Below are positions 36,783 to 45,499 of a stretch of 64,000 nt of DNA, one piece after another; the stretch's first letter is position 1, and each line of letters starts with the position of its first letter. The stretch spans positions 1 through 64,000 of the forward strand of contig NZ_PXZO01000067.1 in NCBI RefSeq assembly GCF_003013475.1. The letters are read 5' to 3'. The notes beneath the pieces are model-generated. The model searched no databases. It was not told the DNA's origin and worked only from the letters and a program-made list of their open reading frames with translations. Both the position numbers and the translations under genes were made by a program. The DNA is from Brevibacillus porteri. GTDB taxonomy: Bacteria; Bacillota; Bacilli; Brevibacillales; Brevibacillaceae.

Positions 36783-38495
36783 TTATAAGGCTTTGTCTTT
36801 CAGATATTGAACAACCTCGTATACAGTAGAGAGTGTAAGAACGTGTTCGGCCAGTTGCTTCGCTTCTTCTACGCTGGTGGAGCGGATACGTTCTTTGACT
36901 TTTGGCATCACCGAAGCGGCACCGCTGAACTCATCGAGTCCCAATCCGAGCAGGAGCTTTGTTGCCAACGGATCTCCCGCCATTTCCCCACACAGTCCGG
37001 TCCAAATGCCCGCCCGATGGGAAGCTTGGATGACTTGGGAAATCAATCGTAATACGGCTGGATGGTAGTAGCTGTACAGCTCGGCAATATTGGCATTCAT
37101 CCGGTCTACGGCCAGCGTATATTGAACGAGATCATTCGTGCCGATGCTGAAAAAATCTACCTCTTTCGCAAACGCATCTGCTTGCAGGCAGGCACCCGGA
37201 ATCTCCATCATCATGCCTACTGCGATCTTCTCGTCAAAAGCAATTCCTTCTGCCCGCAACTCTGCTTTCGCTTGCTCCAGCAATCGTTTGGCTTCACGCA
37301 GCTGCTCCAGATGGGAAATCATCGGGAACATGATCAGCAGGCGACCAAATGCACTGGCACGCAAGAGAGCGCGTAATTGCACCAGGAACAATTCCGGTCT
37401 GGCTAATGAGATGCGCATGGCGCGGAAGCCAAGGAACGGGTTTTCCTCCTGTGGAAGCGCGAGTGCTGGCAAATGCTTGTCACCGCCAACATCCAAGGTG
37501 CGAATGATGACTGGCTTGTCGCCAAAAGCTGCGGCTACATGCTTGTATGCAGCAAATTGTTCGTCCTCATCGGGAAGGGTGCTGCGATCCATGAACAAAA
37601 ACTCGGAGCGGAACAACCCGATTCCTTCTACACCAGATGCGACCAGTGCATCCGATTCTTCTGGCACGGCCATGTTTGCCATCAGGTGAACACGGTGGCC
37701 ATCGGTTGTTTCGGCAGGCAGCTCCTTAATGGCTTCGTACATTTGGCGTTCCTTTTCTTCCTGCGCGGCTTTTTCCTGATAGGCAGCCAGTGTATCCGCA
37801 TCAGGCGAAACAATCAGCTGTCCAGAGGTTCCGTCGATGATCAGCAAATTTCCGGAGTCTACTTTTTCCATTAAGGTATCGCCTGCACCCATGACAGCGG
37901 GAATACCGAGAGAGCGTGCCAATATGGCTGCATGAGAGGTAGCGCCGCCTTTTGCCGTGACAATTCCCCGTACATGCTGGAGTGGAAGCTGAAGCGTCTC
38001 GGATGGGGTGACGTCCCATGCAACCAGGATGAAAGGCTCTTCCGGGTAGGAGATGACGGTGTCACCGCCCGAAATATTTCGAATCAGACGGCGGCTCACA
38101 TCACGAATATCATCCGCGCGCTCTTTCATGTAGGCATCGTCCATACTCTCAAAGAGAGCAATGAATTGATCGGCTACTTGCGAGACAGCGGCAGATGCCG
38201 CCAGTTGTTGATTTTCGATGAGCGCATTCATCTCCCCGACAAATGCCGGGTCATCCAAAAAGGCGATATGAGCAGAGAGGATGGCCGCTTTTTCCGAGCC
38301 TAATTGTTCCTCTGTCTGTTCCTTTAGCTTTTCCAGTTGTTCGCGTGCTTGCTCTACGCTTTTGCTAAGTAGTCCTAGCTCCTGAGTCGTATCCACTGGA
38401 GTGGTGGACTCTGCCTGCGCGATGGCTGTTTCGTGTGTGAGGCGTAAAACAGGGGCAATCGAAATGCCAGCGGAAACTGGGATTCCTTTTAACAT
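36783..38495 (-). CDS. ptsI: PEP-protein phosphotransferase, enzyme I
   Basis: 570 residues, normal length. It takes phosphate from PEP on His188 (GGATSHAAILAR) and passes it to HPr. The PEP-binding C-terminal domain has FFSIGTNDLVQYTLAVDR and the catalytic Cys in GLCGEMAGD. It follows ptsH by 31 bp on the minus strand and belongs to the IIA-HPr-EI unit started from the RAT-controlled leader. Confidence 0.97.
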   Translation of the reverse strand: MLKGIPVSAGISIAPVLRLTHETAIAQAESTTPVDTTQELGLLSKSVEQAREQLEKLKEQTEEQLGSEKAAILSAHIAFLDDPAFVGEMNALIENQQLAASAAVSQVADQFIALFESMDDAYMKERADDIRDVSRRLIRNISGGDTVISYPEEPFILVAWDVTPSETLQLPLQHVRGIVTAKGGATSHAAILARSLGIPAVMGAGDTLMEKVDSGNLLIIDGTSGQLIVSPDADTLAAYQEKAAQEEKERQMYEAIKELPAETTDGHRVHLMANMAVPEESDALVASGVEGIGLFRSEFLFMDRSTLPDEDEQFAAYKHVAAAFGDKPVIIRTLDVGGDKHLPALALPQEENPFLGFRAMRISLARPELFLVQLRALLRASAFGRLLIMFPMISHLEQLREAKRLLEQAKAELRAEGIAFDEKIAVGMMMEIPGACLQADAFAKEVDFFSIGTNDLVQYTLAVDRMNANIAELYSYYHPAVLRLISQVIQASHRAGIWTGLCGEMAGDPLATKLLLGLGLDEFSGAASVMPKVKERIRSTSVEEAKQLAEHVLTLSTVYEVVQYLKDKAL

Positions 38496-38526
38496 ACATC
38501 CTTCACCTTCCTGTCCGTCGTTTACA

Positions 38527-38793
38527 CTATATGTTTGACGAGGATTGCTCCAATAGCTGCTGAATCGCAGTGGCTACGTTTTGTTCATCCGCTCCGTCGA
38601 TCTGAATGGTCAGGGTGTCGCCTTGGGAGACACCCAACGTCATAATGCCGAGAATGCTTTTGCCATCTGCGTGTTTTGTCCCTTTGCTCAGCGTAATCTT
38701 TGATTGAGATTGTGACGAACAATTCACGAGTAGAGCTGCTGGTCTCGCGTGGAGCCCACCCTCTACATTGACGGTTACTTCAAATTGAACCAT
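38527..38793 (-). CDS. ptsH: Phosphocarrier protein HPr
   Basis: 88 residues. His15 (GGLHARPAAL) carries phosphate from enzyme I to IIA; Ser46 (KSILGIMTLGV) is the site for HPr kinase, so P-Ser-HPr can act as CcpA co-repressor. This fits the cre boxes found in the cluster. GGAGGTAC precedes the ATG; it lies between the IIA gene and ptsI. Confidence 0.97.
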   Translation of the reverse strand: MVQFEVTVNVEGGLHARPAALLVNCSSQSQSKITLSKGTKHADGKSILGIMTLGVSQGDTLTIQIDGADEQNVATAIQQLLEQSSSNI

Positions 38794-38823
38794 GTTGTAC
38801 CTCCTTCAACCATGCACTTCGCT

Positions 38824-39321
38824 TTATTTTAAGACGACAGTCATCAGTGGCTCTTGACCTGCTTGCACAGTTGCTTTTGCCACCACATTTTTTTCAGCAA
38901 CCCGATCACCGTTTGTAATAACGATCGGTGTTACAATCGGACAACCCGCCTCTTCCAGTACGCTCTTGTCGAATTGGATGAGCTTATCGCCAGCTTTCAC
39001 TTGATCGCCAACGGAGACAAATGGGGTAAAGCCTTTCCCGTTTAATTTCACGGTATCGATTCCAATATGCATCAATATCTCAAGACCACTTTCAGTCGAC
39101 AGCCCGATAGCATGGTGAGTAGGGAAAAGATGCGTTACCTTTCCATCGACAGGGGAGACGAGAGTGTCTGCACTTGGCAAAATCGCTACTCCATCACCGA
39201 CGACTTTCCCTGCGAATACAGGATCAGGAACTTCGGACAGGGGGAGTACGGTACCTGTTAAAGGTGCAAGAAAGGTTACCTCTTGTTGTTGTTTTTTTCG
39301 GGAAAAAAGACTGCGTAGCAT
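38824..39321 (-). CDS. PTS glucose/GlcNAc-type IIA protein
   Basis: 165 residues, Crr-like stand-alone IIA. The phosphorylated histidine is His85 (ILMHIGIDTV), with the partner histidine near 69-70 (FPTHHAIG). ATG 39321 follows AAGGAGG; the longer open frame runs into the RAT/terminator leader. First gene of the IIA-ptsH-ptsI unit. It probably serves the IICB permease of the cluster, which lacks its own IIA. Confidence 0.95.
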   Translation of the reverse strand: MLRSLFSRKKQQQEVTFLAPLTGTVLPLSEVPDPVFAGKVVGDGVAILPSADTLVSPVDGKVTHLFPTHHAIGLSTESGLEILMHIGIDTVKLNGKGFTPFVSVGDQVKAGDKLIQFDKSVLEEAGCPIVTPIVITNGDRVAEKNVVAKATVQAGQEPLMTVVLK

Positions 39322-39344
39322 AGTATCCTCCTTTTGCGTCTGAA

Positions 39345-39438
39345 CCAAAAAAGGCATGAGACGGTTGAATTCATACGACGACATACTTACTATGTCCGTA
39401 TGATCTCACCGCTCATGCCTAGTCGAACTAGTAACACG
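39345..39438 (-). promoter_or_regulatory. RAT antiterminator and overlapping terminator before the IIA gene
   Basis: On the minus strand a RAT of the GlcT/LicT type (CGTGTTACTAGTTCGACTAG, then GCATGAGC; 39438-39411) overlaps by its last ten bases the 5' arm of a terminator (AGGCATGAG...CTCATGCCT, T run at 39352-39347). Binding of the antiterminator protein would free transcription into IIA, ptsH and ptsI. Confidence 0.9.
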
Positions 39439-39450
39439 CAGGATTATGAT

Positions 39451-40308
39451 TTAATTTTGTTGTAATAAGCGATAAAGGTGCAGAGCCATGTAACCAACCT
39501 CGTCTTCTGGTACAGCGATCTCGAGACGGGTGGAGATGTATTCAGCCAGCTCTGTTGCCAATTGATAGGCTTCTGGCATGGTGGTTTTGACTCGGTCCAG
39601 AAGCGGGTTCTTGATGAATTTTTGTTGACGGATGCGCTCAACGGCAAAGCGCAAATGGGTAATGAGGCGAACGTAGTCAATGGTACTGCGTTCAATCGTA
39701 ATAGCTGTTCGTTCTTCAATCAGGCTTACCAAATCCGTGATGATGTTGGTGAATTGGACAGCCTTTTTTACTGGGACGTAGCTGATCGCGGAGTGAATGT
39801 GCAAGGCCAGAAATCCGATTTCACTATCGGGAATGTCCAGGTCGAATGCGTTCTTGATCATATCCGCTGCCCGGTTTGCCAGCGCGTACTCCTTCGTGTA
39901 CAGCGTCTGGATTTCGAACAAGAACGGATTCACGATTTCCATGCCGTTCTTGAGCCGATAGATGGCAAATTGGATATGGTCAGGCAAGGCAACGTGGACG
40001 TGTTCGTTCAATTCTGGCGTAATCTCACTCGCAATGAGAGCGATAATTTCTTCCGCAATTCCTACGACAGCAGGATCTACTTGGCTCAAGATGTTCTGAT
40101 ACTGCTTCTGATGGTTCTCATTTTCGAGCCTGAAGCGCTTTTCCACACGCGAGTCTTGGGCGGGGACGGTATTCCCGGGTTTTGCGCCAAATCCGATTCC
40201 TTTTCCGAACAGGACAATTTCTTGTCCGGATCCGGGTTCTTCCACGAGTACGACGTTATGGTTCAACACACGCGTAATTGCGTACGTTTTTTCCTTTTCA
40301 CGGGACAA
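39451..40308 (-). CDS. glcT: BglG-family transcription antiterminator, GlcT-like
   Basis: 285 residues: an RNA-binding CAT domain (1-57, MSREKEKTYAITRVLNHNVV) and two PTS regulation domains (about 65-170 and 175-285) with the conserved histidines in ELNEHVHVALPDHI, LALHIHSAI, RLITHLRF and MALHLYRLL. It binds RAT RNA when sugar is present and is switched off by phosphorylation from the PTS. TTG start follows GGTGG. A RAT of its own precedes it. Confidence 0.95.
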   Translation of the reverse strand: MSREKEKTYAITRVLNHNVVLVEEPGSGQEIVLFGKGIGFGAKPGNTVPAQDSRVEKRFRLENENHQKQYQNILSQVDPAVVGIAEEIIALIASEITPELNEHVHVALPDHIQFAIYRLKNGMEIVNPFLFEIQTLYTKEYALANRAADMIKNAFDLDIPDSEIGFLALHIHSAISYVPVKKAVQFTNIITDLVSLIEERTAITIERSTIDYVRLITHLRFAVERIRQQKFIKNPLLDRVKTTMPEAYQLATELAEYISTRLEIAVPEDEVGYMALHLYRLLQQN

Positions 40309-40420
40309 TCCATTCCACCACCTTTAGATAGACAAAAACGGTCCATGACCGTATTTGCTTACCGCAAGCGGTCACATCCAATTTAATGAAAAATGTCGAT
40401 GAACCATGACATTAATCAGA

Positions 40421-40492
40421 AAAAAGAGCCGAAAAAACCTTTTTAACAAGAAAAAGATCTTCTCGGCTCATGCCTGCATTACCAGTAACACG
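40421..40492 (-). promoter_or_regulatory. Second RAT and terminator, in the glcT leader
   Basis: A RAT (CGTGTTACTGGTAATGCAGG, then CATGAGCC; 40492-40466) overlaps a terminator (GAGCCGA at 40469-40463 on the minus strand with TCGGCTC at 40433-40427, then TTTTTT). glcT therefore appears to control its own synthesis by antitermination. Confidence 0.85.
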
Positions 40493-40497
40493 CCTTG

Positions 40498-40549
40498 TGA
40501 AAACGCTTCAATTAAAGCTTATAATAGCTCACGTCTCGTACATTGTCAA
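40498..40549 (-). promoter_or_regulatory. glcT promoter with a cre box at the transcription start
   Basis: On the minus strand TTGACA (40549-40544), 17 bp, TATTAT (40526-40521). A cre box, TGAAAACGCTTCA (40498-40510), begins about 10 bp after the -10, so CcpA bound there would block initiation. Confidence 0.78.
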
Positions 40550-40677
40550 TCACCCTGTTAACGGGAAAAAACACGGTGGGCAGGAGAAGCAGAAGCCTGT
40601 CCCGAATTGTTTGAACCAAGCAGGATAAGGGCAAAACAAAGCCAAGCGGACGCCTCATTAGCAATCCGCCTGGTTTG

Positions 40678-41175
40678 TTACTTGGTGTACTTGTCGGCAA
40701 TCGTAGATGCACAGAAGGAGTTCGGTTTGATTTCGGCACGAAAGTGATTGGTTTCTGCTAAGCTCAACAAAGACTGGATAAACTTACGGGTAGGGCCATT
40801 CGTACCGATATCAAAATGCAGGCGGATGGGAGTATCTAAGTGGTGGTCCCGCAAATATTGGCGTACTTCTGTGGCAAGTCCGACTGCGTACATCGCTTCC
40901 TGAAATATACGCTGTTGCAAGGATGAGTACCGGCGTTCTTGAAATTTGTGATAAAAGAAGGTGCCCCCATGGCCGGGACGAATTACTGTGATCACAAGAG
41001 CAAAAAAAGTCCCGCGGCTTTTTAATTGAGAGTCGGCCCCCACAATAATTTCAAATGGACCACCTATTGATGAGATGGTATGTTCGATGTGGGAAAACAC
41101 TTCTTCTTTTGCCAGTAGACCTCTAGTCGGACTGTGAAAGCGATCAAATAACGTATTTGCAGAGGTTAAGCCCAC
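40678..41175 (-). CDS. ykuK: RNase H-like YkuK-family protein
   Basis: 165 residues of the DUF458/YkuK family, which has an RNase H-like fold. The first strand carries VGADSQLKSRGTFFALVITV and a later LHFDIGTNGPTRK supplies a second acidic residue. The biochemical role is unknown. Start ATG 41175; it is divergent from tadA. No operon partner. Confidence 0.87.
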   Translation of the reverse strand: MGLTSANTLFDRFHSPTRGLLAKEEVFSHIEHTISSIGGPFEIIVGADSQLKSRGTFFALVITVIRPGHGGTFFYHKFQERRYSSLQQRIFQEAMYAVGLATEVRQYLRDHHLDTPIRLHFDIGTNGPTRKFIQSLLSLAETNHFRAEIKPNSFCASTIADKYTK

Positions 41176-41353
41176 TCACATCCCTCCAGAAAGAGGCTAA
41201 CAATGATTTGCATACTTCTTCCTTACATCATTAATGTATGTAATCTCGCAGATAGTATGTGAACGGGTAGGGACAAAAACTTCTTGAATCAACTTTTTTG
41301 GGTAAAATGGTCCGTTTATTCGGGACGAAAGACTGTTTTTGAAGGAGCTTTAG

Positions 41354-41842
<489 letters not shown>

Positions 41843-41857
41843 CCGGGCTGTCTGGAC

Positions 41858-41882
41858 AAACCGTCTGCATGCAGACGGTTTT
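41858..41882. terminator. Bidirectional terminator between tadA and the pseudouridine synthase gene
   Basis: AACCGTCTGCATGCAGACGGTT is a perfect palindromic stem with A and T runs on its two sides. Confidence 0.88.
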
Positions 41883-42600
41883 ATTTGTTTACGTTTTGCA
41901 GCATGTGCAGCTCTTCTTCGGTCAGTTCGCGATACTCACCTGGGGCGAGTGACGGGTCAAGGTGAAGCGGGCCCATACGAATCCGTTGCAGATAGGTGAC
42001 TTGCAGGTCGAAAGCAGCAAACATCCGTTTTACCTGATGGAACTTTCCTTCCATGATGGTGACGCGAATCTCTGATGCTTCTCCTGAAGAGATAATCTCC
42101 AGCTTGGCTGGTAGTGTAGTGAAGTCCTCCAATTCCACGCCTTTGGCAAACTCCTGTACATGGTGCTCAGTAACTCGGCCATCGATGCGGGCAAAGTACT
42201 CCTTGTCCACTTTCTTTTTCGGGGACAAGAGACTATGGGAGAGGTGACCGTCATTGGTCAAGAGTAAGAGACCCTCTGTATCAATATCCAGTCGGCCTAC
42301 CGGATGCACCTTGATAGCCCACTCGTACGGGAGCAAGTCCACTACGGTTTCATGGACATTGTCCTCTGTAGCAGAAACGACTCCAGGCGGCTTGTTCAGT
42401 AAAACGTATACCCAGCGCTTAAAGTTAAGCGGTTCTCCATCCACAAGAATTTCCTGTTCCTCGGCAATGACATGCATCCCCGGGTCTGTTGCGACAACGC
42501 CGTCCACGACGATCAGTCGCTGTTTCACTAAGGCTTTCACTTCCTTGCGCGTGCCGATTGCCATATTGGCCAGCACCTTGTCCAAACGTTCACGTTTCAT
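41881..42600 (-). CDS. rRNA pseudouridine synthase, RsuA/RluB family
   Basis: 239 residues: an S4 RNA-binding domain (1-60, MKRERLDKVLANMAIGTRKE) and a synthase domain with the catalytic aspartate in GRLDIDTEG (Asp105). The short form is closest to RsuA/YtzG-type enzymes acting on 16S rRNA; the target base is inferred from length only. ATG 42600 follows GCGAGGAAC; the open frame further upstream crosses the tRNA-Ser gene and is not used. Confidence 0.92.
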   Translation of the reverse strand: MKRERLDKVLANMAIGTRKEVKALVKQRLIVVDGVVATDPGMHVIAEEQEILVDGEPLNFKRWVYVLLNKPPGVVSATEDNVHETVVDLLPYEWAIKVHPVGRLDIDTEGLLLLTNDGHLSHSLLSPKKKVDKEYFARIDGRVTEHHVQEFAKGVELEDFTTLPAKLEIISSGEASEIRVTIMEGKFHQVKRMFAAFDLQVTYLQRIRMGPLHLDPSLAPGEYRELTEEELHMLQNVNK

Positions 42601-42758
42601 ATATGTTCCTCGCTTTTCTTCTGATCGGATACAATCGTGTGTGCTGTTATTAGTTTGGCCTAATGAGCCGCGCAAATCAAGGGGAATGCAAAGGAATGAG
42701 TCTTGCATTTTTGATTGTATTTTGCTATAGTAAATAATGTTTCTGACAAACCAAATAT

Positions 42759-42847
42759 GGAGAGATACCCAAGTGGTCATAAGGGGACGCACTCGAAATG
42801 CGTTAGGCGTCGTGAGGCGTGCGTGGGTTCGAATCCCACTCTCTCCG
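42759..42847 (+). tRNA. tRNA-Ser (anticodon CGA)
   Basis: 89 bases, class II with a long variable arm. Acceptor GGAGAGA pairs with TCTCTCC, anticodon loop CTCGAAA gives CGA (reads UCG), T loop TTCGAAT. CCA is not encoded (the gene is followed by CTT). Confidence 0.95.
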
Positions 42848-42871
42848 CTTAGATTTTTCGGATCGAAGAGA

Positions 42872-42918
42872 ATGAAGCATATTTTTGCCAGTGCGGCAGA
42901 GATATGCTTCATTTTTTT
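42872..42918 (+). terminator. tRNA-Ser terminator
   Basis: ATGAAGCATAT (42872-42882) pairs with ATATGCTTCAT (42902-42912), followed by T residues. Confidence 0.88.
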
Positions 42919-42931
42919 ATATCACAAAAAC

Positions 42932-42958
42932 TGTAAGCAAATCTCGTTTTTGCGTCTA
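42932..42958 (+). promoter_or_regulatory. Candidate ECF-type promoter of the sigma gene
   Basis: TGTAAG (42932-42937), 15 bp, CGTCTA (42953-42958) resembles promoters read by cell-envelope ECF sigma factors (TGWAAC ... CGTCTA). It lies 34 bp before the sigma gene, as expected for autoregulation. Confidence 0.5.
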
Positions 42959-42991
42959 ATAAGGTACAAACCCATAAAAAGGAGCGTACGA

Positions 42992-43522
42992 ATGGATTCC
43001 GATCACCGAATAGAGCGATGGTTCCAGCAATACGGCCATGATATTTACAATTACCTCGCGTATTTTACCGGACGTAGAGATGTCGAGGATTTAGTCCAGG
43101 AAGTTTTTACGAAGGCGCTAAGATCCGTATCAAGCTACGAAGGAAGGGCACAGCCCAAGACATGGCTTCTGACCATCGCGCGCCATGCAGCGATTGATTA
43201 TAGGCGAAAGCAAAAAATGATGGATTGGTTCCCCGAAAACGTCCTCCGACTCCTCACTTCCAAAGAGCGCACACCTGAGAAGGCACTGGTGTTAAAGGAA
43301 CAATTGCAAGAAGTTTATGAAGCGATGAATCACCTCAAAAGCACGTATCGAGAGGTTCTAATCCTGCGATTGATAGAAGGAGTATCTACAGCAGAGACAG
43401 CAGAAATCTTGGGCTGGAGCGAAGCAAAAGTCAGCACGACGCTCCATCGGGCCATAAAAGAATTGCAAAAACAAATGGGCAATAGCAGCAGGGAGGTCAA
43501 TCTACATGACGTCATCTATTGA
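42992..43522 (+). CDS. ECF sigma factor
   Basis: 176 residues. Region 2 (IYNYLAYFTGRRDVEDLVQEVFTKAL, then the RAQPKTWLLTIARHAAIDYRR segment for -10 recognition) and region 4 (YREVLILRLIEGVSTAETAEILGWSEAKVSTTLHRA) are clear; no region 3. It resembles envelope-stress ECF factors such as SigX or SigV types. ATG 42992 follows AAAAAGGAG. It overlaps the next gene by 17 bp, the usual sign of a sigma/anti-sigma pair. Confidence 0.94.
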   Translation: MDSDHRIERWFQQYGHDIYNYLAYFTGRRDVEDLVQEVFTKALRSVSSYEGRAQPKTWLLTIARHAAIDYRRKQKMMDWFPENVLRLLTSKERTPEKALVLKEQLQEVYEAMNHLKSTYREVLILRLIEGVSTAETAEILGWSEAKVSTTLHRAIKELQKQMGNSSREVNLHDVIY

Positions 43523-44813
43523 AGAAAAAGAGATAAGCACAGTGCTGCAATCGTTTCCGTCGCTTCAGTTGGATGAGGATAAGCGACGTGAAATCGCGAG
43601 TCATATCCGTCGAGAAAAGGAGCTGCTCGTACAAATGGAAAGGCGAAAAAAGTATGTCAAGGTCATCGGGGGCGTAGCTGCTTCATTTGCTTTGTTGTTT
43701 ATCGCTTATCAGTGGATGCCTTCGGAGGTAACCCCATCTGTGCCAAGCGCACAACAGATGAATACAGGGGAGAGTCAAAAGGCACAAGCCGCGGAAACGA
43801 CATCCCAAGCAGATATGGTTCTGACCCTCGATTCACAAATTCAAGAGTATGTAGAAGAAGCGATACATAAGACCGGCAAGGCCTATCAGCCCCAAAATAT
43901 GACAGTAATCGTTACCAATCCAAATACCGGAGAAATTCTTGGGATGGGGAATCTGAAAGGACCCAATGACCGGGTTCCACACATAGTCAGGGCGATACCA
44001 GATCCTGTGGCCGCATTTCCGATCGTGACGTTGGCGGCTGCTATTGAAGAGGGGAAGTATAAAGATAACGAAACTTACGGGTCCGGAACCTACGAGATTA
44101 CCCCGGGTAAGTTTATAAAAGACCATAATGGTGGTTATGGCTGGGGACAGATTACGTATTCAGAAGGTATCCAGCGTTCTTCTCAAGTCGCTTTTGCCAA
44201 GCTAACTGAACAGATACCAGAGGACTTGTTACAGAAATATTTTGAACGGTTCGGTTTTGGAGCGAAAACGGGCACCGAACAAATTAATGAACAACCAGGA
44301 AAGATACCAAATATGAATACTCCTTATGATAAAGCAATGGCAGCTTATGGACTTGCTGGCTCTGCCTCTGCGGTTCAACAAGTAGCTGCTGTCGGGGCCG
44401 TTGCCAACGGTGGTGAGTTAATGAAACCACATATGACGAAGGAGGAAAGGAACCACGTTGATAAAGGGCGTCGAGTCATATCAGAAGAAACAGCAAAACA
44501 GGTTCGAGAAGTTTTAGAAGCGTTAGTAAACAACAAACCTGGCTCAGATATAGCCTTTTCCATAAAAGAATATGCAGTTGCTGGGCGAACAGGAATCGCA
44601 GAGAAACGCGACCACCAAGGAAAAATTATCGAAGGCAAATATACGTATTCGTTTATAGGCTTTGCACCAAGTGATGATCCAAAGCTATTGGTTTACATAG
44701 CTGTTGATGACCCGCAGACAGACCTCTGGGTAAAATTATGGGGGCAAGAAATTGTGGCTCCCCCTTTCAAAGAGATTATGGAAAACAGCTTGCAGTATCT
44801 CCAGCAACGATAA
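43506..44813 (+). CDS. Membrane anti-sigma-like protein with a degenerate class-B PBP transpeptidase domain
   Basis: 435 residues. Residues 1-50 are a cytoplasmic, charged helical segment in the position of an anti-sigma domain, 51-69 a membrane helix, 70-103 a linker, and 104-435 an extracellular domain that aligns by eye with the transpeptidase domain of PBP2/SpoVD-type proteins (NMTVIVTNPNTGEILGMGNL, FERFGFGAKTG, AMAAYGLAGSASAVQQVAAV, YSFIGFAPSDDPKLLVYIAV). All three active-site motifs are altered: the SxxK serine and lysine are Ala169 and Pro172, SxN reads SSQ (225-227), and KTG reads RTG (361-363). It should not acylate. Likely a sensor that holds the sigma factor until an envelope signal binds. 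Ends at a terminator. Confidence 0.85.
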   Translation: MTSSIEEKEISTVLQSFPSLQLDEDKRREIASHIRREKELLVQMERRKKYVKVIGGVAASFALLFIAYQWMPSEVTPSVPSAQQMNTGESQKAQAAETTSQADMVLTLDSQIQEYVEEAIHKTGKAYQPQNMTVIVTNPNTGEILGMGNLKGPNDRVPHIVRAIPDPVAAFPIVTLAAAIEEGKYKDNETYGSGTYEITPGKFIKDHNGGYGWGQITYSEGIQRSSQVAFAKLTEQIPEDLLQKYFERFGFGAKTGTEQINEQPGKIPNMNTPYDKAMAAYGLAGSASAVQQVAAVGAVANGGELMKPHMTKEERNHVDKGRRVISEETAKQVREVLEALVNNKPGSDIAFSIKEYAVAGRTGIAEKRDHQGKIIEGKYTYSFIGFAPSDDPKLLVYIAVDDPQTDLWVKLWGQEIVAPPFKEIMENSLQYLQQR

Positions 44814-44830
44814 TCAACCCATCCATCAAA

Positions 44831-44881
44831 AAAGGAAGCATAGCGGCATACCCCTAAAGGTATCCGAATGCTTCCTCTTTT
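44831..44881 (+). terminator. Terminator of the sigma/anti-sigma unit
   Basis: AGGAAGCA pairs with TGCTTCCT, with a second inner stem (GATACC-type pairs around CCTAAA), followed by CTTTTTG. Works on both strands. Confidence 0.85.
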
Positions 44882-44895
44882 TGTTTTCCCCATCC

Positions 44896-45324
44896 CTACT
44901 TCCTAGCAAAATAAGGCCCACACCATTGGGTTTCATGGGTCTTCACATACGTCCACGTAAAATCCTTATCCACGACATACACATCGTATTCCATTTCCAA
45001 GTCCGCGACAGAAAACACCGCAGCATTTTCCAAGATCAACACTTCATTGGAAAGCTGGTAAAACACATAGTACGACTCATGGGCAACTTGCTGAAAGGCT
45101 TCATCCGCTTCCTCGCGTTCAAGACAATTCCTCAGCTTATTGCTGAATAAATGCCACAGATACCCCTGGTAGCCGTCTTTATTTTTGAGAAAAATCCTCT
45201 CTTTATCTTCTTCGGTCAGATGGCTCGCAAAATGCTTCTCCCATTCTTCCCGTAAGTACGGTCCCCAAATAGACAGCTCTGTTGTCTTCGTGTTCTTCTC
45301 CTTCATCCGATCAGCTAGTTTCAT
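44896..45324 (-). CDS. DUF4275-family protein
   Basis: 142 residues, no signal or membrane segment. The sequence from MKLADRMKEKNTKTTEL to WCGPYFARK, with WGPYLREEWEKHFASHL and ENAAVFSVADLEMEYDVYVVDKDFTWTYVKTHE, fits the DUF4275 family of Bacillales, whose role is unknown. ATG 45324 follows GGAGGCG; the upstream open frame crosses the sulfur-cluster promoter. Stand-alone. Confidence 0.82.
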   Translation of the reverse strand: MKLADRMKEKNTKTTELSIWGPYLREEWEKHFASHLTEEDKERIFLKNKDGYQGYLWHLFSNKLRNCLEREEADEAFQQVAHESYYVFYQLSNEVLILENAAVFSVADLEMEYDVYVVDKDFTWTYVKTHETQWCGPYFARK

Positions 45325-45400
45325 TGGGCGCCTCCATGTTGACACAAGATCATTTCTAAGAAAATACGTATGAATGAGTGAGTCGGTCACGTCTCGCCTA

Positions 45401-45446
45401 TTGACAAAGAAAAACGAGGCGCATATTATAATACCCATAGGGGTAT
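45401..45446 (+). promoter_or_regulatory. Promoter and CstR/CsoR-type operator of the sulfur cluster
   Basis: TTGACA (45401-45406), 17 bp, TATTAT (45424-45429) is followed by the palindrome ATACCCATAGGGGTAT (45431-45446), the typical operator of CsoR-family repressors. It covers the expected transcription start of the TusA-rhodanese gene. A CstR-type repressor is encoded at 49363. Confidence 0.85.
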
Positions 45447-45499
45447 ATGTATAAAGTTGATCAATCACATTTCTACTCAAAACATAGGAGGTAGACAAA

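Noticed and set aside
42601-42912. Upstream extension of the pseudouridine synthase gene
   Set aside because: The extension is antisense to tRNA-Ser and to its terminator.
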